From Copromyces sp. CBS 386.78 (Eukaryota; Ascomycota; Sordariomycetes; Sordariales; Sordariaceae): DNA of 64,000 nucleotides. Location: contig MU839203.1 of the NCBI GenBank assembly GCA_030685235.1, positions 62,001 through 126,000 on the forward strand, written 5' to 3'. Both the position numbers and the translations under genes were made by a program. Positions 21,624 to 35,000 of the stretch are shown one piece after another. The number at the start of each line of letters is the position of its first letter. Position 1 is the stretch's first letter. The notes under the pieces are model-generated. The model did not search any database. It was given only the letters and a program-made list of their open reading frames with translations, and was not told the origin of the DNA.

Positions 21624-22231
21624 TTTCGTCGTGGTGCTTCGAGAGCCCTTTGAGAAGCAAGGGTCGCCGAAGGGAAAGTCGCCAGAGTTCGTGATATGGT
21701 CGAGTTCGCGCTGGCAAGGTCGGGGAACGTGATGGGAAGGGGGATGTGGAGGAAGAAGAGAGGGAGAAATTGAAAGCCCAGCCGGGGAAGATTATCTGAC
21801 AGGCAGCAAGGCGTCCTGCTCTTTCCCCGTGAACACGGGAAAGCACCAGGCTCTCCAATCAGCAGGAGCCACACACAACTCCCTCAACTCAGCCTCCACT
21901 GCCCGCTTCTGCCTATGCTGTCTTCACTATCACCATCCCCCGCATCAGCTGCGCCTTCCCAGTTCAGTAAAAAACACCAATCAATGGTATTAGATCGCGA
22001 TTCCCCGCCATATCAACACCATCAACACCAAAGGTCACAACCAATACGCAACAACACAACAAATTACTCAAAAGAAACAAGCATGATGAGAAGAAAAGGG
22101 ACTGCCACAAAGGAACAGAGCAAGGGGTGAAAAACAGAGGAAAAAGAAAGAATAGAAAAGAACAGAAACGCAAAACATTTTCAAAGCGTCCACCACCACA
22201 AAAAGAAAGCTCTTTTTTTTTAACAAAAAAG
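21624..22231. other. spacer between HET gene and tRNA-His
   Basis: It carries the HET gene 5' region on the minus strand and an A-rich stretch near 22080-22230. No gene recognised. Confidence 0.4.
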
Positions 22232-22335
22232 TGGGATTGCCAGGAATCGAACCTGGGTCCTCTCGGATCGCTGTGTTCGTCCACAATGGAAACTGAAACC
22301 ACAACGAGAAGTACTGACCACTATACTACAATCCC
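22232..22335 (-). tRNA. tRNA-His (GTG) with 32-nt intron
   Basis: On the minus strand the acceptor stem GGGATTG pairs with CAATCCC, with A as discriminator base at 22232. The T arm is CCAGG-TTCGAAT-CCTGG. The anticodon stem TCTCG/CGAGA surrounds a TTGTGG loop, giving anticodon GTG. A 32-nt intron (22298-22267) sits directly after base 37, the canonical eukaryotic position. A T-rich run follows the 3' end, as a pol III terminator. Confidence 0.9.
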
Positions 22336-23369
22336 GCGGAATTTGTTGACAAGGTATTCAAATGTTGCACCTATATATTCTACCTGCATGCCACGTCCCA
22401 TCAAGCCCTTCCCATCCCCTTGCCTCCCCTCCCGTCTCGTTCCTGTGCCGTCGCTGCACTTTTCGCATCTTTTTTACTCAATGCAATGCTGCACCAAACA
22501 TGTTGCTTCACGGCATCAGGACGCGACTTGGCTTCTCTCAAGAAGACGGAGGAAATATTTTGATTTTTGTTTTATTTTAGAAAACCCGGAGAACAGGACC
22601 AGAGAAAAGCCACAGGAGGTGAATTAAAGGAAATAAAACCAGAAAAAAACACGATGCCATCTACCTCAGTGGTTAGTTAGACAACATGTTAACGAATCCC
22701 ATTTCAATTTTCATTCCTAGACCCGATGCGATCAACAATTTCAATTCAACGGCAATGGATGAATGAATGAGTGAATTCCCTGGTTCGCAACCTAGAACTA
22801 AGCTCGTGATATGACATGAGAGATTGGAGAGCATCGATTCACACCGAAATCCTCACCCATTTGACACCCATCCATGCATCCATCCATCTACCCACCGCTG
22901 CGTCTCTCTGATCATCTAATGTGGATTTCTAGAGACTTCGAAAGAAGCAACAAAAGTATACGGTGATGTGTCCAGGTATTTTGGTTTCTTGACTCTCTCA
23001 AATAGCGACACCTACTACGTAGCAAGAGCAACAGTAGCAGCAACAGCAACGTAACACCAATGGAGCTCCAGAGGCTTTCACACAACATGCGATGGTCAAC
23101 AGAACACCACCGTCTTAGCCGCTGCTTGCTGCCCTGTTCGGCTTAACCTCCCGTCACCACCACCAAAAAACACGGGTGGACCGTTGAACTGCTCAGGTTA
23201 TGTATAGTATAGTATATATGCAGAATGTAAGCCAGCTCTTCCCTTTTCGGTGTCCCCGTCAATGATCTGGGATATCTATACATCGTCTTTTGTTTTCCGA
23301 CCCCCTTTCCCGATGACAAACTACACTACTACCTTAATCCCTTTATTCAAATACAATCATCCCCGCCTG
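22336..23369. other. spacer and 3' region of the phytochrome gene
   Basis: It contains low-complexity CA/CT stretches and several ATG-AATG-like short repeats; no gene recognised. Confidence 0.4.
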
Positions 23370-26300
23370 CTATACATCAAGCATACTTCTCTTCGGCGGC
23401 TCCAGTTGTGTCTGCCCACCATCACCATCTACCACAGCAGTTTTCTTCTCCTCCTGCTCCTGCTCCTTCTGCTTATCCTCCTTCTCCTTCTGTTCCTTCT
23501 GTTCCCGCCTTTGCTCCCGCTCCCGGTGCTCCTTCTGGTGGTATATCTGCTGTTCCTGGCCCATGTGTCCCATGCCCTTCCTGCCAAACCAGCCACCTCT
23601 CTCCCACTGGCCGGGCACATACAGCGCGTCAATTCTGACTTTATCGTCCGTGATGCCCTGTAACAAAGTCTCGAGGCGTTTGAAATCAATGGGCTTGAGG
23701 ATCCAGCCATCGAAGCCGGCTTCGACATAGGTATCCTTTTCGTGCTCGACCAAGGAGGCCGAGACGGCGAAGATGGGCACGCGGCCGTGGTCCGAGGCGA
23801 TGGCGGACAGCTGCTGGCCGTTGCCGTGCCGGGTAGATTTCTCAAAGGCGCGAATCATCTTGGTACTAGTAAGTCCGTCGACGATTGGCATCTGAATGAC
23901 AAAGGATTTAGTATTAGCGGTGGACGAAGACCAAGAAAAAAGGGGGGGGGGTGAACATACCTGCATATCCATCAAAACCACGTCAAACACCATGGGCCTG
24001 TCTCCATACACTGCTGCGCAATCCTCGCCGTTCAGGGCGTGAGTGACTTTGTACCCAGCCTTCTCGAGTCTCTTGCGCAGCACCTTGACGTTGATGGGGT
24101 CATCTTCGGCAACCAGAACTTGCAGCTTGCTGTTTGCTGCCGAGGCTTCTTTGGCGGGCTGCGGGGGTTGCGCAGGCGTGGACGTGACGGGCGCAGGTGG
24201 TTGTGATGGCACAGACCGTGGTGGTTCCTTGACCGCAGAACGTGGTGCTGTCTTCGCCTTCTTACCCGCAACAGCATCCTTGATTTCGAAGAGCACCTTT
24301 GACGTGCTCGGCGGCGGAACCACGGGCTTGTCAAACATTTCGTCCGGCAGCTTCACCGGCTTGATGGGAACCCTGCTGTCAGTCACATACTGCAGCCCTT
24401 GTGATGCTGCTGGTGGCTCAGAATGCTCTGCAACTTCTGTCGTGGGTTTCTGGCTTCGAGGCGTAACCTTCTTAGTGTTCGGCGACGAGACCGACCGTGC
24501 AGGAGCATCTGGCCGCTTCCGGCTCCCTGGGCTGACGGACCGCCCCTTAGAGGGTCCGAGATGACTGGAAGCTGGGCCGTGATAGGGACCGCGTGAACCC
24601 CTCCTTTGTCGAGACACGCTTTCTGACTCGGGCTCGCCTAGTGTGAGAGGGTTTTGAATGGCGCCAATAAGCCTGTCCGCATCGCTAAGCTGGCTTCGTA
24701 CGCTACCTTTGCTGGCAATGCTCTGGCTGTCGTCATAGCTCTTCCTGGACGCTAGCGAACTATTCGCGTTGTTGACAGACGATGAGCTGCCGTTGTTGCT
24801 GCGGTCAACCAGCATCACTTCGCCGTCTTGCATCTGGGTTGACATGGACGCCGCGGAAACCGAGGCATTACTAGATCCGATGGATGGTTGTGCGGCATGA
24901 CCACTGTTTGCGGCCGCAGCGTCTCGGGCTTTTTCCTCCTCGGGAAGGTCAAAGGGCAATTGGATCACGAATCTGGATCCCTTGCCAACCTCAGACTTTA
25001 GCCGGAGTTGCCCATCCATAGCTCGCAGAATTCTGGCGACAACTGCAAGACCGAGGCCGAGCGTTTTACCGCTTTGCGACTTGTCATCGCCGTGCTCGTC
25101 GGATGATTCGAATTCAAGGTCCGTGTCGACTTGTTCCAGCTCTCTGAACAACGCATCAAGCTGTGCGTTGGTCATGCCCTTGCCTGAGTCCTGAACCACA
25201 ATCTCGATGCGGACCCGGTTATCATGTAGTTCCGCCACATACAGTTCAATCTTGACAAACCCTTCAGACGTGTGCTTGACAGCGTTTGCTGTGATGTTGG
25301 CGACCGCCTGTCGGATTCGCCTCTGGTCTCCGGATACGAGGCGAGGGAGCCCGGGGTACTCAATGACCTCGTACGTAATGCCCTTCCGCTTTGCATCATG
25401 CCTGAAAGGCTCCGTAGCTTCACGCATACACGCAAGCAGATCGAATACCTCGTCCTTGATAATATCCTTTCCTTCTTCTGTCTTGGTTAGATCGAGCAAA
25501 TCGTTGATAACGTATATCAAGGACTTTGAGGCTGAATGCGACCTTGCAAGATTGTCCCTGGTCTCCTGGTCGATGGAACCTTCAAGTGCAATTTCCAGGT
25601 AGTTGATTATAGCGTTAAGCGGCGTGCGCACTTCGTGCGCCGAGTTTGCGAGTAATAGTCGAGTGAGGCGGCTGCTCTGCAGGGCTGCCTCCTTTTGCCT
25701 CCAAACCTCGATGAACTTTCCGTACACCAAGCAAAGCACTGCCGCGGTTTCGACCTGCTCCTCTGACCATTCGCGAGACTTGCCGATAACAGTCTCGTAC
25801 CAGACCCTGAAGCTCTTTCTGGGCTCCAGGTACGCGGTGGAACCAGCTTGGATGTTCTTTTCGTGTGGGTTGCCCGCCCATTTTACTTCCCTGACTTGAC
25901 CCTTGCGGAAGAAGACGATGAAATCGCTCCCACCGACGCTCAAAGGCACATACAACAGACCGGCGATAACTTGAAACCCCGGTGGGTAGCGAAGGTCGGG
26001 GAAGTCGATCTTGACATCCTGCGAGGTGACCACGGATGAGAACCTGCGCACCCGCAGATACTCTAGCATAGCTAGTGCCTCCTGCGACTGCTCAATCTTT
26101 CCCAGAATCTTGGTCTCCTCGCGTATGGAAAGCATTCCGAAGTCGGCATCGAACAGTTTGAGCAAGTCATCCGAGGAAGCTATTATATAGCCCGACGGGT
26201 TCTTGTCGGTGGGCACCGTGTTGATGAGCTTGCGGGCTTGGAGACGAGAAGCATACGACAAACGCTCTATGTTTCTTGAGACGGTGTCACCAACAAGCCG

Positions 26301-28323
26301 GCACATTTTTCGTATGGGAAACGAGACTCTCATCCCCTTGGGCCCGTAGGAATGGCACGCAATCAGACCCCAAAGATCGCCAAAGGCGTTGATCGAGATG
26401 GATATGGAAGAGCGCACTGCCATGTTAGCAAGATACTTCAGGTGGATTGGCGACATTGCACGAAGGTAAGAGTGCGTCATGTCCAACGGGGTCTCCAAAT
26501 CTTCGGCCGTTCGGCAAACGATCCTCGCGCTCTCGACGTCCCGATCGTACAGTAACCGTACCTTGTTGAGCTTGTAGAGCTCGCGTGCCTGTTTGGGGAT
26601 GTCTGTAACCGGGAAGTGTAGTCCCTTGTACAGGTCCCTTGTTTGCATCGGGTCAACAAGCTCAGTGACGACCTTGCCGTTAAACGAGGAGTCAAACTGG
26701 TAGATCATGACCCGGTGGAAGCCCGTCAACTCCTTGATAATGCCGACCAAGATCTTGAGTAACCTTTCCAGGTTGGGAGCGTTTGCCAACTGCTCCTGTA
26801 CTTGGCTCATTATATCAAACACTCGCAATGCTCCTGCCTCGCCTTTCCGCCTGCGCGCACTGCGCAAGACTCGTAGTGGCTTGCTCAAAATCTCGGTGCT
26901 TTCGGTGAGCTCTTCTGTGGTAGGATTCGACTGTAGGGTATCTTCGGGTGTGTCGGGGTAATCCTCCTCAGGAGGTCGCAGAGGGTAATCGTGGTCGTCG
27001 TCGAGTTCAAACTCGCAGATAGTCAGTTCCGGGCGTGACGGATGTACATGCATTGCGCACCATAGCTTGACGGAACCTTTGGCCTTGGGAAGTCGGATGG
27101 AGAGACTGAACACCTCGGGGCCGTTGACGGCCGGATCCGAATCCTCATCTCTAATGAAATCGACATGATCCAGCAGGTTCTCAGCCTGTTCATCAGTGAA
27201 GATGTCGAGGAAGTTGTTCATTCGGAAGAGCTCTTGTGGGGTGTAGTCGATAATTCTTTTCGAGTTCTCGCTCACAAATCGCACAATGAAGCGGCCGTCT
27301 TGTTCTTCCTGGATAACCACCATTGATCCGAAGCCCTGTACAGCACCCGGCGTATCTATCCCATGATTAGCATTGGCTACGACAATTCCAAAATGTGAAA
27401 GGGAACTAACGGATCGGTTCGTCTTCGCACCGCTGTAGCTGCCCATCTCGACCTGTAATCACAGCATGGCCCTCCTTGGTCATGACATGCTTGAAGCGAG
27501 GTGTGAAGTGTGTGTCGGGAAGCGCGTCAGGAGACTTTCTGCCAGAAGACGAGGATGACCCTATTGTACCCTGGTCACCGCCGCCTCCGCTGCCGTCTGC
27601 GCCGCCATCGGACTCTTCCTCGGACGAATCCCTTAGGGCGAGTTCTATAGATCGACTATTTCCATATCTCTCAGCATCGGCCTGGACACTGGATAGGGAA
27701 CCCGTCATGGTATTCATGCGACGTTGTTGTCGCATGGTGCCCGCGGACGATGAACTGAAAATGGAGCTACCATCGGGCTGTGAGGCAGATGACTGACTCT
27801 GACTGATTGTGGGCCTATTTTCGCCATCAACGGCGCTTGCTCTGCTAGTTGGGACTGTCGACGCATGTGAACGGGGGGAAGTCGTGTTATTTCCGGTTCC
27901 TGCCGCGGCGTTTGACCTTCCGGCCATCGTAGTCCCATTAACCTCGAACAGAGACATTCTACGACGCGCGCGAATATCATCATTGACTGTCGGTGTAGCG
28001 GCTGGGTCGACGCTGATGACGGAACGGATAGGGAAGACGCGGTCTTCGGGATCTTGTGCGCTTCCATGGCCTAGTTGTCGATCTGACGATGTGCTCCATG
28101 ATGACAGATTCGTGGGAGAAGTGATAGCCGAGGAGCAGCCATCGGCATTCGCCGAGCTGTTGGAGGCATCATGGGCATGTGACTCCGTTTCCCGGGCTGT
28201 GTTATTGATGTAGTCCTGGACTTTTATGTTGTTTGCGGTCTGTTGGTCCGGGGTCTGGTGGTTTTTTCCTAGTTGGCCATGCCCCTCGCCGGCGGTCGGG
28301 GTTGCGTCTTGAGTGTTATCCAT
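23370..28323 (-). CDS. phy: fungal phytochrome, hybrid histidine kinase (1609 aa)
   Basis: Exons are 28323-27411, 27355-23961 and 23891-23370. The introns (55 and 69 nt) have GTTAGT and GTATGT donors and keep frame. A Ser/Asn/Gly-rich N-terminal extension of about 280 residues precedes the photosensory core. Cys299 in QRCEDEPIHTPGAVQGFG is the expected biliverdin attachment site. The PAS, GAF (DLYKGLHFPVTDIP about 545-558; SPIHLKYLANM about 606-616) and PHY domains (tongue PRKSF about 816) follow in order. Then come a HisKA domain with His878 (NSAHEVRTPLNA), an ATPase domain (DSGKGM, LGLGLAV), a Ser/Pro linker and a response-regulator domain. In that last domain Asp1389/1390 and phospho-acceptor Asp1434 (VVLMDMQMP) are visible. 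It should be a red/far-red sensor feeding a phosphorelay. Ascomycetes often have two paralogues; I cannot say which this is. Confidence 0.95.
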
Positions 28324-31300
28324 GCCGGTCGCTATGTCCTATGCCTGCGCCTGTGCCTATGCTTGTGTCTGTGCCTGTGCCTATCGGAGCCAACTCCGTG
28401 TCCCCGAGACACGGGGGTCTCTTTGCGATGCCGAGTCCCTCCAAGCTTGCGACCTATCGCTGGCAGGCTGTTGATATGGCATCCGCGTGTGACGTCGTTT
28501 TGCGCTGGTCGTGTAGATGTGTTGTTGTGAAAAGCTGTCTAGTTTCCAGACGCGAGTGGCAGGCTGATGCTCCTTTTTTTCGCGACTTTCTGGCTGGCCT
28601 GTCGAAGTCCCTCTTATCGATCTGATAGGAGAGTAGCAATTAGGGCGATCTCTATAGTTTGGGCGCAAAGCGGGCGCATATATTGGCGCCCAAACAGACT
28701 ACTAGCAAGGTATAGGAAAATGAGTGCTTCATACAGGTCCTTCTAGAATGGGATGTCCTGAAAGACACTGGGGAACACCACCCAAGACAGAGCAGAAACA
28801 GAACACACCTCGCGCCTCAGAGCCTGGGAGTGAGCGCGAATCCCCGGTAGGTAGGAAGCGCGACAGTGTATGGTAAAAGGGCAGAGTGTCCGACTCAGGG
28901 CCAGGGCAACTGCGGAGAAGGTCAGAACCAGAACTCAGCTGCCAACTAACGGCCAAGGGGTGCCAGGAGGTGGATCGCAAAGCAAGCCGGGATGAATGAG
29001 AGGGGCGCAGAATATGGTAGACGGGGGGTAGGGGAGGGGGAGATGTGGATGGAGCGCCGTACCGGGACCGTAACGGCGCAAGGAGACTAGGACGATCAGA
29101 TCAGGTAGTAGTAGTTGTAGCCAGAGAGGACGGGCGATACATGTCGCGATAGGTTTGGAATCTAAACGAGACGGAAGAGAATGGAACTGAAGGCGGGAGA
29201 AGTCGAGGGTCGAGGAGGGTGTTCCTTGGCGTCGCGATCCACAGTTTCCACTTTGTCTCCCGGGGCTGAATGGTCAAGGGCGAATGCGAGAGATGTGGGT
29301 GAGGTTCAGGGGGGGATCTGGTGGCGCTCAGTGACGGTTGATCGGTTCAACTGAGGTTGTCGTGCAGGTGGTATCGGTAGTGATGGTGTATCCAAGAAAG
29401 TTGGACGGACTCGATGGAGCGAGGGCTGCGAGGATGTCGTAGTGGAGGGCACAATGCCTGGTCTAACAGGGCAGTCTAAACTGGAGGGGCCGATCGGTTG
29501 TGCGGTTCCCGGATGGCGGCCGGATGGAGGATGGATGGAGGTATGCAGATCTAGGAAAAACCCATCTGTCTCGCCGGTTGACCAACATGGGATTTCTGTT
29601 GCTGATGCTTGTGGCGGCAGCCCGTCTTTCCAGGGAGCAAGAGTCCTGGCCAATGTGCGCGTACAGTGTCGACAGTGTGGGGGTGTGAGATGCTGGGGTG
29701 TGAGGGTGCGACAACGTGGCGACCAGAGTAGTGTAAGGCAAACAATAAAATGTACAGACGACGACGGTCAATGGAAAAGTAGCAAAGCAGCTGCAAAGGA
29801 GGGTTGTAGCATGTCATCTGAGAATGAAACCGCACCAGGACGAACTTTGCACAAACCTAACCGTTGTGTCTCGGTAACACACAGCTGAGCCTAAGCTGTG
29901 TACGACCCTGAACAGAAAAAGGTTCGGGTTAGGTTAGGTTGGGTTCAGTTTTAGGGAGACAGATCCAGATGAGACAGTCTCGGAGAGACGGCCAAGCCCG
30001 TCTGCTTCTTTTTCGTTTGCGCTCTACAGAAGCTGTGCGAAAGAATCAGAAAAAACGGGAGTCGGGTTGTCTTGACTCGGTCGTTACCGGCCCGTCCACC
30101 TTGAAATCACGTCTGTTGCTCCTTCCGTTGGTCGCGGTTGCAGAAATGTATGAGGTGGTCAGCACGGATGTCTAAGTCTAGGTACCTCTAGCTAGCGAGG
30201 GTAGAGGTGCAGTGTGCAAGTGTATCAGTAAATGGAGTGCATGACAAATGACGAATTGCTGTTGTCGTTTGTGAATAATCATTCCTCCCCAGCATAAACC
30301 GCACTTCCTTTCGAGAGTGAATCTGCTGCTTGAGGGTTTGCACATTCCCAGGGTCCGAATCCAACGCCACCTAACGGTTTTGCTTTTCTTTCTTTTTTTC
30401 TTCTTTTTTTTTGGAGCGATATTGCCAAGACGTTGGCGGTTAAAAGGCCGTCGGGTATGCCCCTGTGTACCGGCATCTAAAAGGTTAGCGCGGTGAATTG
30501 CCCAAGTGGCGATAACTTTAATTTTCCTACAGAAGATGGGCGGTTTACTCAGTATTAGAGCCCTGAATATTGTAGAGTGGCGGTCCAGTACCAAGCCATA
30601 TGTGGCGGGGATAACCGCCACCTGCGTCAGCATGAAGTTTCCCTACCAGAGTCTGGTAGCAGGTAGTGTAGAGAACCGAACAGCTGGACAAGGCGAAAAA
30701 AGCGTTGAGAAACCCATACATTCGCTATGCCATTTTACCCTTGTAGGTCCATCATATTCTTCACTTTGAAATGTGCATCTCCGGGACCTATCGACTATCG
30801 AGAGTTTCAAAGAGACAGCCTGAGGTCTTCCCGTTGACTGGTTCAAAGACAATTTGATAGTGGCCAGATGAGTGCAGTGTCTGAATCTTAACGGTAAAGA
30901 TGGACAGGCACATGTCCTCCGTACCACTCTGTTGGAACCTCGAGGTGGCAAGATCGCTGTCACAGCCACAGTCCGCTGTGATTCGGACTTGAAATGCGAC
31001 GTTCAGCCACACAAGGGACGAGGCCCGGAACCTTGAAAACCAAAGACAGTGCCGCCGCCATCCGTGCGCAAGAAAAAGACGAAACAGAGAGAGAGCAATA
31101 AGTGGTTGCCTCTTGGCCAATCTTGTCAGGTTACAGTAAATTCTCGATAGCATGTGCTCAAAGAAAAACTGAACAGCCAGTCAGGACCCGGCTTCTGCTT
31201 GGACCCTTCCATTCCTTTTTGTGTTTTTCTTGAAAGGGGAAATTGTGAAACACCAACGAGACCGCCCCGTTCAAAGAGCTCTCTTTTCTTGTAGGAGGAC

Positions 31301-31857
31301 CACTTGTTTAACCCAGTGGCCTGGTGTTACTGACGAGTAGCACTGTCTGGATAACTCTATGCAAGAAGAGAGCCGCAACACTGGTCCCACAGTGCCTCTT
31401 AGTCTGAAACAATCTACTATACACACCATGCTCGCTTGTTTCCGCCAAGGGCAGATGGCTATGTACTGTAGAACGGAGGTAACGCTCCGGCGTGAGCCAC
31501 TGATAAGGCGAGGCACACCATTTCTCCCACCAATTTGTTCACTAACAGGCACCCTATCCGACCTGAATAACTATCGCCTCAAAAGAGCACCACTAAGACG
31601 AAACACAAAGCGAACACTTTACCGCGCAGTAACCAAGCTAACCTTTGAAGCTGCAGGCCATTTTGAACAGTCGCTCTTAATGAGGTCATCAATTTACACT
31701 AAAAGTACGCGACGTCATGCTAATGATTTAGGACATGACGTCAGCATCACCCCTCGAGTTGGGGCCGTTTTTAAGAGCAACGGGCCGGTTTTTAGTGCAG
31801 GGCCAGCTGCTGTTAGCGACTGCCAGGGGGGTACCACTACCGTCGGGTGACCAAACC
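28324..31857. other. 3.5-kb upstream region of the phytochrome gene
   Basis: It starts with a TGCCTG/TGCCTA-type hexanucleotide tract (about 28334-28384), which would lie in the phytochrome leader. A short telomere-like GGGTTAGGTTAGGTT stretch occurs at 29926-29945 and an inverted-repeat cluster at 31668-31822. None of the open frames has convincing protein character. Such long leaders are common for fungal signalling genes. Confidence 0.45.
31668..31822. repeat. cluster of nested/overlapping inverted repeats with CRE-like site
   Basis: CAGTCGCT (31668-31675) pairs with 31815-31822, CACTAAAA (31697-31704) with 31790-31797, GACGTCATG (31711-31719) with 31734-31742 and GCTCTTAA (31673-31680) with 31771-31778. 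The pairs centre on two points, about 31726 and 31746. TGACGTCA at 31736-31743 is a bZIP/CRE octamer. It may be a decayed inverted-repeat element or a regulatory site. Confidence 0.45.
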
Positions 31858-31862
31858 GAGGG

Positions 31863-32035
31863 TGTCAGATTTACTGGTGTGATTTGGTTGATTGAACTGT
31901 CTAGAAACTGGCTGTGTGACTGATCCGCTCCAGAAGGTCTGGGGGGGTGCTCGGGTATCCCGGAAATGCCAAGACTTTAATCAGGTAACTAGGACTCGCC
32001 TCATCTGGTCGAGATCTCCACCCTATAATCTAATA
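31863..32035 (-). repeat. LTR of copia relic (3' LTR in element orientation)
   Basis: 173 bases, starting TGTCAG and ending CTAATA, the RIP-altered form of CTGACA. All differences from the partner LTR are C/T or G/A. Confidence 0.88.
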
Positions 32036-35000
32036 TACCCCCTCACTTATAAACTTCTTTTACCTATTTTAAGGTCAAAAATAAAATTATTTACAAATTT
32101 CTTATATATTCAAACTTAATTTCTCATCCAAATCGTCTAAATCAATCTCCTCCAATCCCAGATTATCCTTCTTTCAGGGTAATCTTTCTACTATACCTAA
32201 AAGCTCTCTAAACCTCTTATACTTCAAAATATTTAGTACCTTTATTAATTTATTTACTAGCATTAATTTCGTATCTAAATATTTAATTTTAAACGTTTTC
32301 TTAATAAAAATCTCCTCCCTTAACTAATATTTATAAATATTTATATATTTTATCTTAGTACTAAAAGTAGGGGTCTCCTCTATAAGCGCCTTAATAATTT
32401 GCTTATTATCGTATTATAGAATAGGGATAGGATTTTTTAATAGTTTTACCCCTAGAGCGGATATTAATTGCGTTATAAATAGGGTTTCTTTAACTACCCT
32501 CTCAATTACGTATAATTCTACTTCTATTATTAAAGTTGTAATAGCGGTCTATTTAGTTATACCCTAATAGATTAAACTATTATAGAATTTGATTATAAAA
32601 CCCTATAAACTCTTTTAATTGTTTGAATTATTTATAAACGAAGTATTTAAGGCTATTTCTAATCGGTCGCTACCGCTGAAATATAATATTTAAATTTTAA
32701 TAGTTCGAAAGTATTATATTACCTTTTCGCTAGCTATTAAATAAGTAGGATTAAGATTATAATTATATTGTATTAGTCTACTTACTAGGAACGCGATATC
32801 TAATTAAGTATTAACCGTTGTATATAGTAGTAAGCCTATATTAATTTAGTAGGAGCGGATTTTTATATAGCTGGCGATACTTTCGTAGGGAATTAATTTT
32901 ATATGCCCTATAGGCACTAGAGTAGGTTAAAAGCTGGATTTAAATAATTTAGAGATTTTCTCGATATAGGCTTCTTATAATAGTTAGATCTTTCTTTGGT
33001 CTCGATTATAAATAACTTTAATACTTAGAAACTACTAGAGTTCATTTCCTCTTATAAGGTAATATTTTAATTATAGCTCTATAATATATTTATTAACTTC
33101 TTCTATCTTGCTTTTATCAAATATAAATACAATATCGTTAACGTAGTAGAATATAAAGATATTATTCTTCTTTATAATATACGGATCTTTAGGGATTATT
33201 TCGAAGCCTATAGATTTAAACGTACTGCTGAATTCCCTTTACTATAATAAAAGTGTTCGTTATAGACTATATAATATTTTAATTAATTTAAAGACTTTAT
33301 TAGGGATTATACCCGGGAGGTATACGTATGTAAATCTCTTTATTAAAGTATATGTTAATAAAGGTATTAATTGCGTTATATTAAATTAGTTCGAAGTTGA
33401 ATTTTATAGCGAAAGCGATAATAAATTTAAATAATTTCCCTACTAAGGTAGAAGCGTACGTATTTATACTATTCTTACTCTATTAATCGCTTTTTATAAT
33501 AAATTGTGCTTTATATTTATTAAACGTCCCGTTTTTATTAAATTTATAAATATATATTTATATATAATCGAAAATCTATTTACTTCGTAATTGCGGTATA
33601 TCCTCACTAACTTCGATCCACGTTTTTATATTTTTATAATTCTATAAATAGGTCTTTTCTACCTCTTTAAAGAATTAGCCTAATGAATAGTTATTTAGAT
33701 CGCTATAATATTTGGGTACGGGGGGTAAATTTCGTTGATAAATTCTATTAAATCGGCTTAGTTTAATAATTAGCCGATATACCTCCGCTTTAGTAATAAT
33801 CTTCCCTATCGTTTTAAAAATTAGTTAGGATAATTTCCTAACGTTGAATACGGCTTCCTAGGGTTCTTACTAATACGAATATTTATAGATTATTTAATCT
33901 ATTATATAATTTACGTTAAATATTATTGGCGGGGTTAATAGAAGCGACGGATATGTACCTGTAATATATTCGATAAATATCTTATTTAAAATGTAGTACG
34001 GATTAGCTCTTTTTTATAGTTGACTGTCTTTTTCCTAAGAATTATTTTAATTTTATTCGTAGTTTCTATTTAGAAGGTTTAATAGTAATAGTTTAATATT
34101 ATTATTATTAATATCGTTTTATAGGCCGTAGCCTTTTCTCTTTAATAATTCGGACACCCCCGAAAATTGATTGTACGGCTCATCAAATTTACTAAGCAAA
34201 TCCGCTAGCTCCTTGCTACTAATCTATAAGTCCTCTTTTAACTTTTTAAAATTTAGGTTATATATATTTTCCTCGTTAAAAATCATATTTCTAGTTTAAA
34301 TAATCCGGTTTATATATAGATTCTATATATAGTAAATTAAAATCGCTAAATAATTGATAAAGAAATTTATTTATACTTTAAGTAAATGCTTCTAACGCCG
34401 CTTCTCTTTCTTCTAGGCGGTGTTCGTTATTGTAAAGGCTTTGCAATTATAGACTTTAAAGTAATTTAAATCTGGTTTGCGTGCTTTTTAATAACCGTAT
34501 TATTAAGCGATATAGGTATAAAACCGTTCAAATGAAGATTTCTAATTGTAAAGGTACTGAGGGGATTTATTAATGAAATAGATAGCTATAGTAGTAATTT
34601 CTAGCTATAGATCGATTAGAAATTTCGAATTTATTAATATAGTATTATATCTTTCTTTAATTATACCCCCTAAACGTTTTATCCTACTATTCTATATTTA
34701 TATATTAAGAATAGAGGGTTTAATTATTATTCTTCGTTATAATAACTTTTATTAGATTTTATTATTTATAAATTCGTTATTGAATTCGAAGGTTTTAATA
34801 TTAATATTATACCGTTATTTAAGTATATTAATATAGGATATTAGTATAATAATAATAATAACCGTTTAATAATTAAATAAGTAGTAGTTTTAAATATAAT
34901 TAGACTAGCGGTATATAATAAGGAGGAGATATTTAACCCCGTTGCTTCCTTCGTTAAATTCGAGGAAGTCTATTGCGAATTTCTCTTTTAATTTATAGCT

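Noticed and set aside
29921..29945. GGGTTAGGTTAGGTT as an interstitial telomere
   Set aside because: Only two to three units; too short to mean a former chromosome end.
30335..30375. GGTCCGAATCC-like sequence as a tRNA T arm
   Set aside because: No acceptor, anticodon or D arm can be built around it on either strand.
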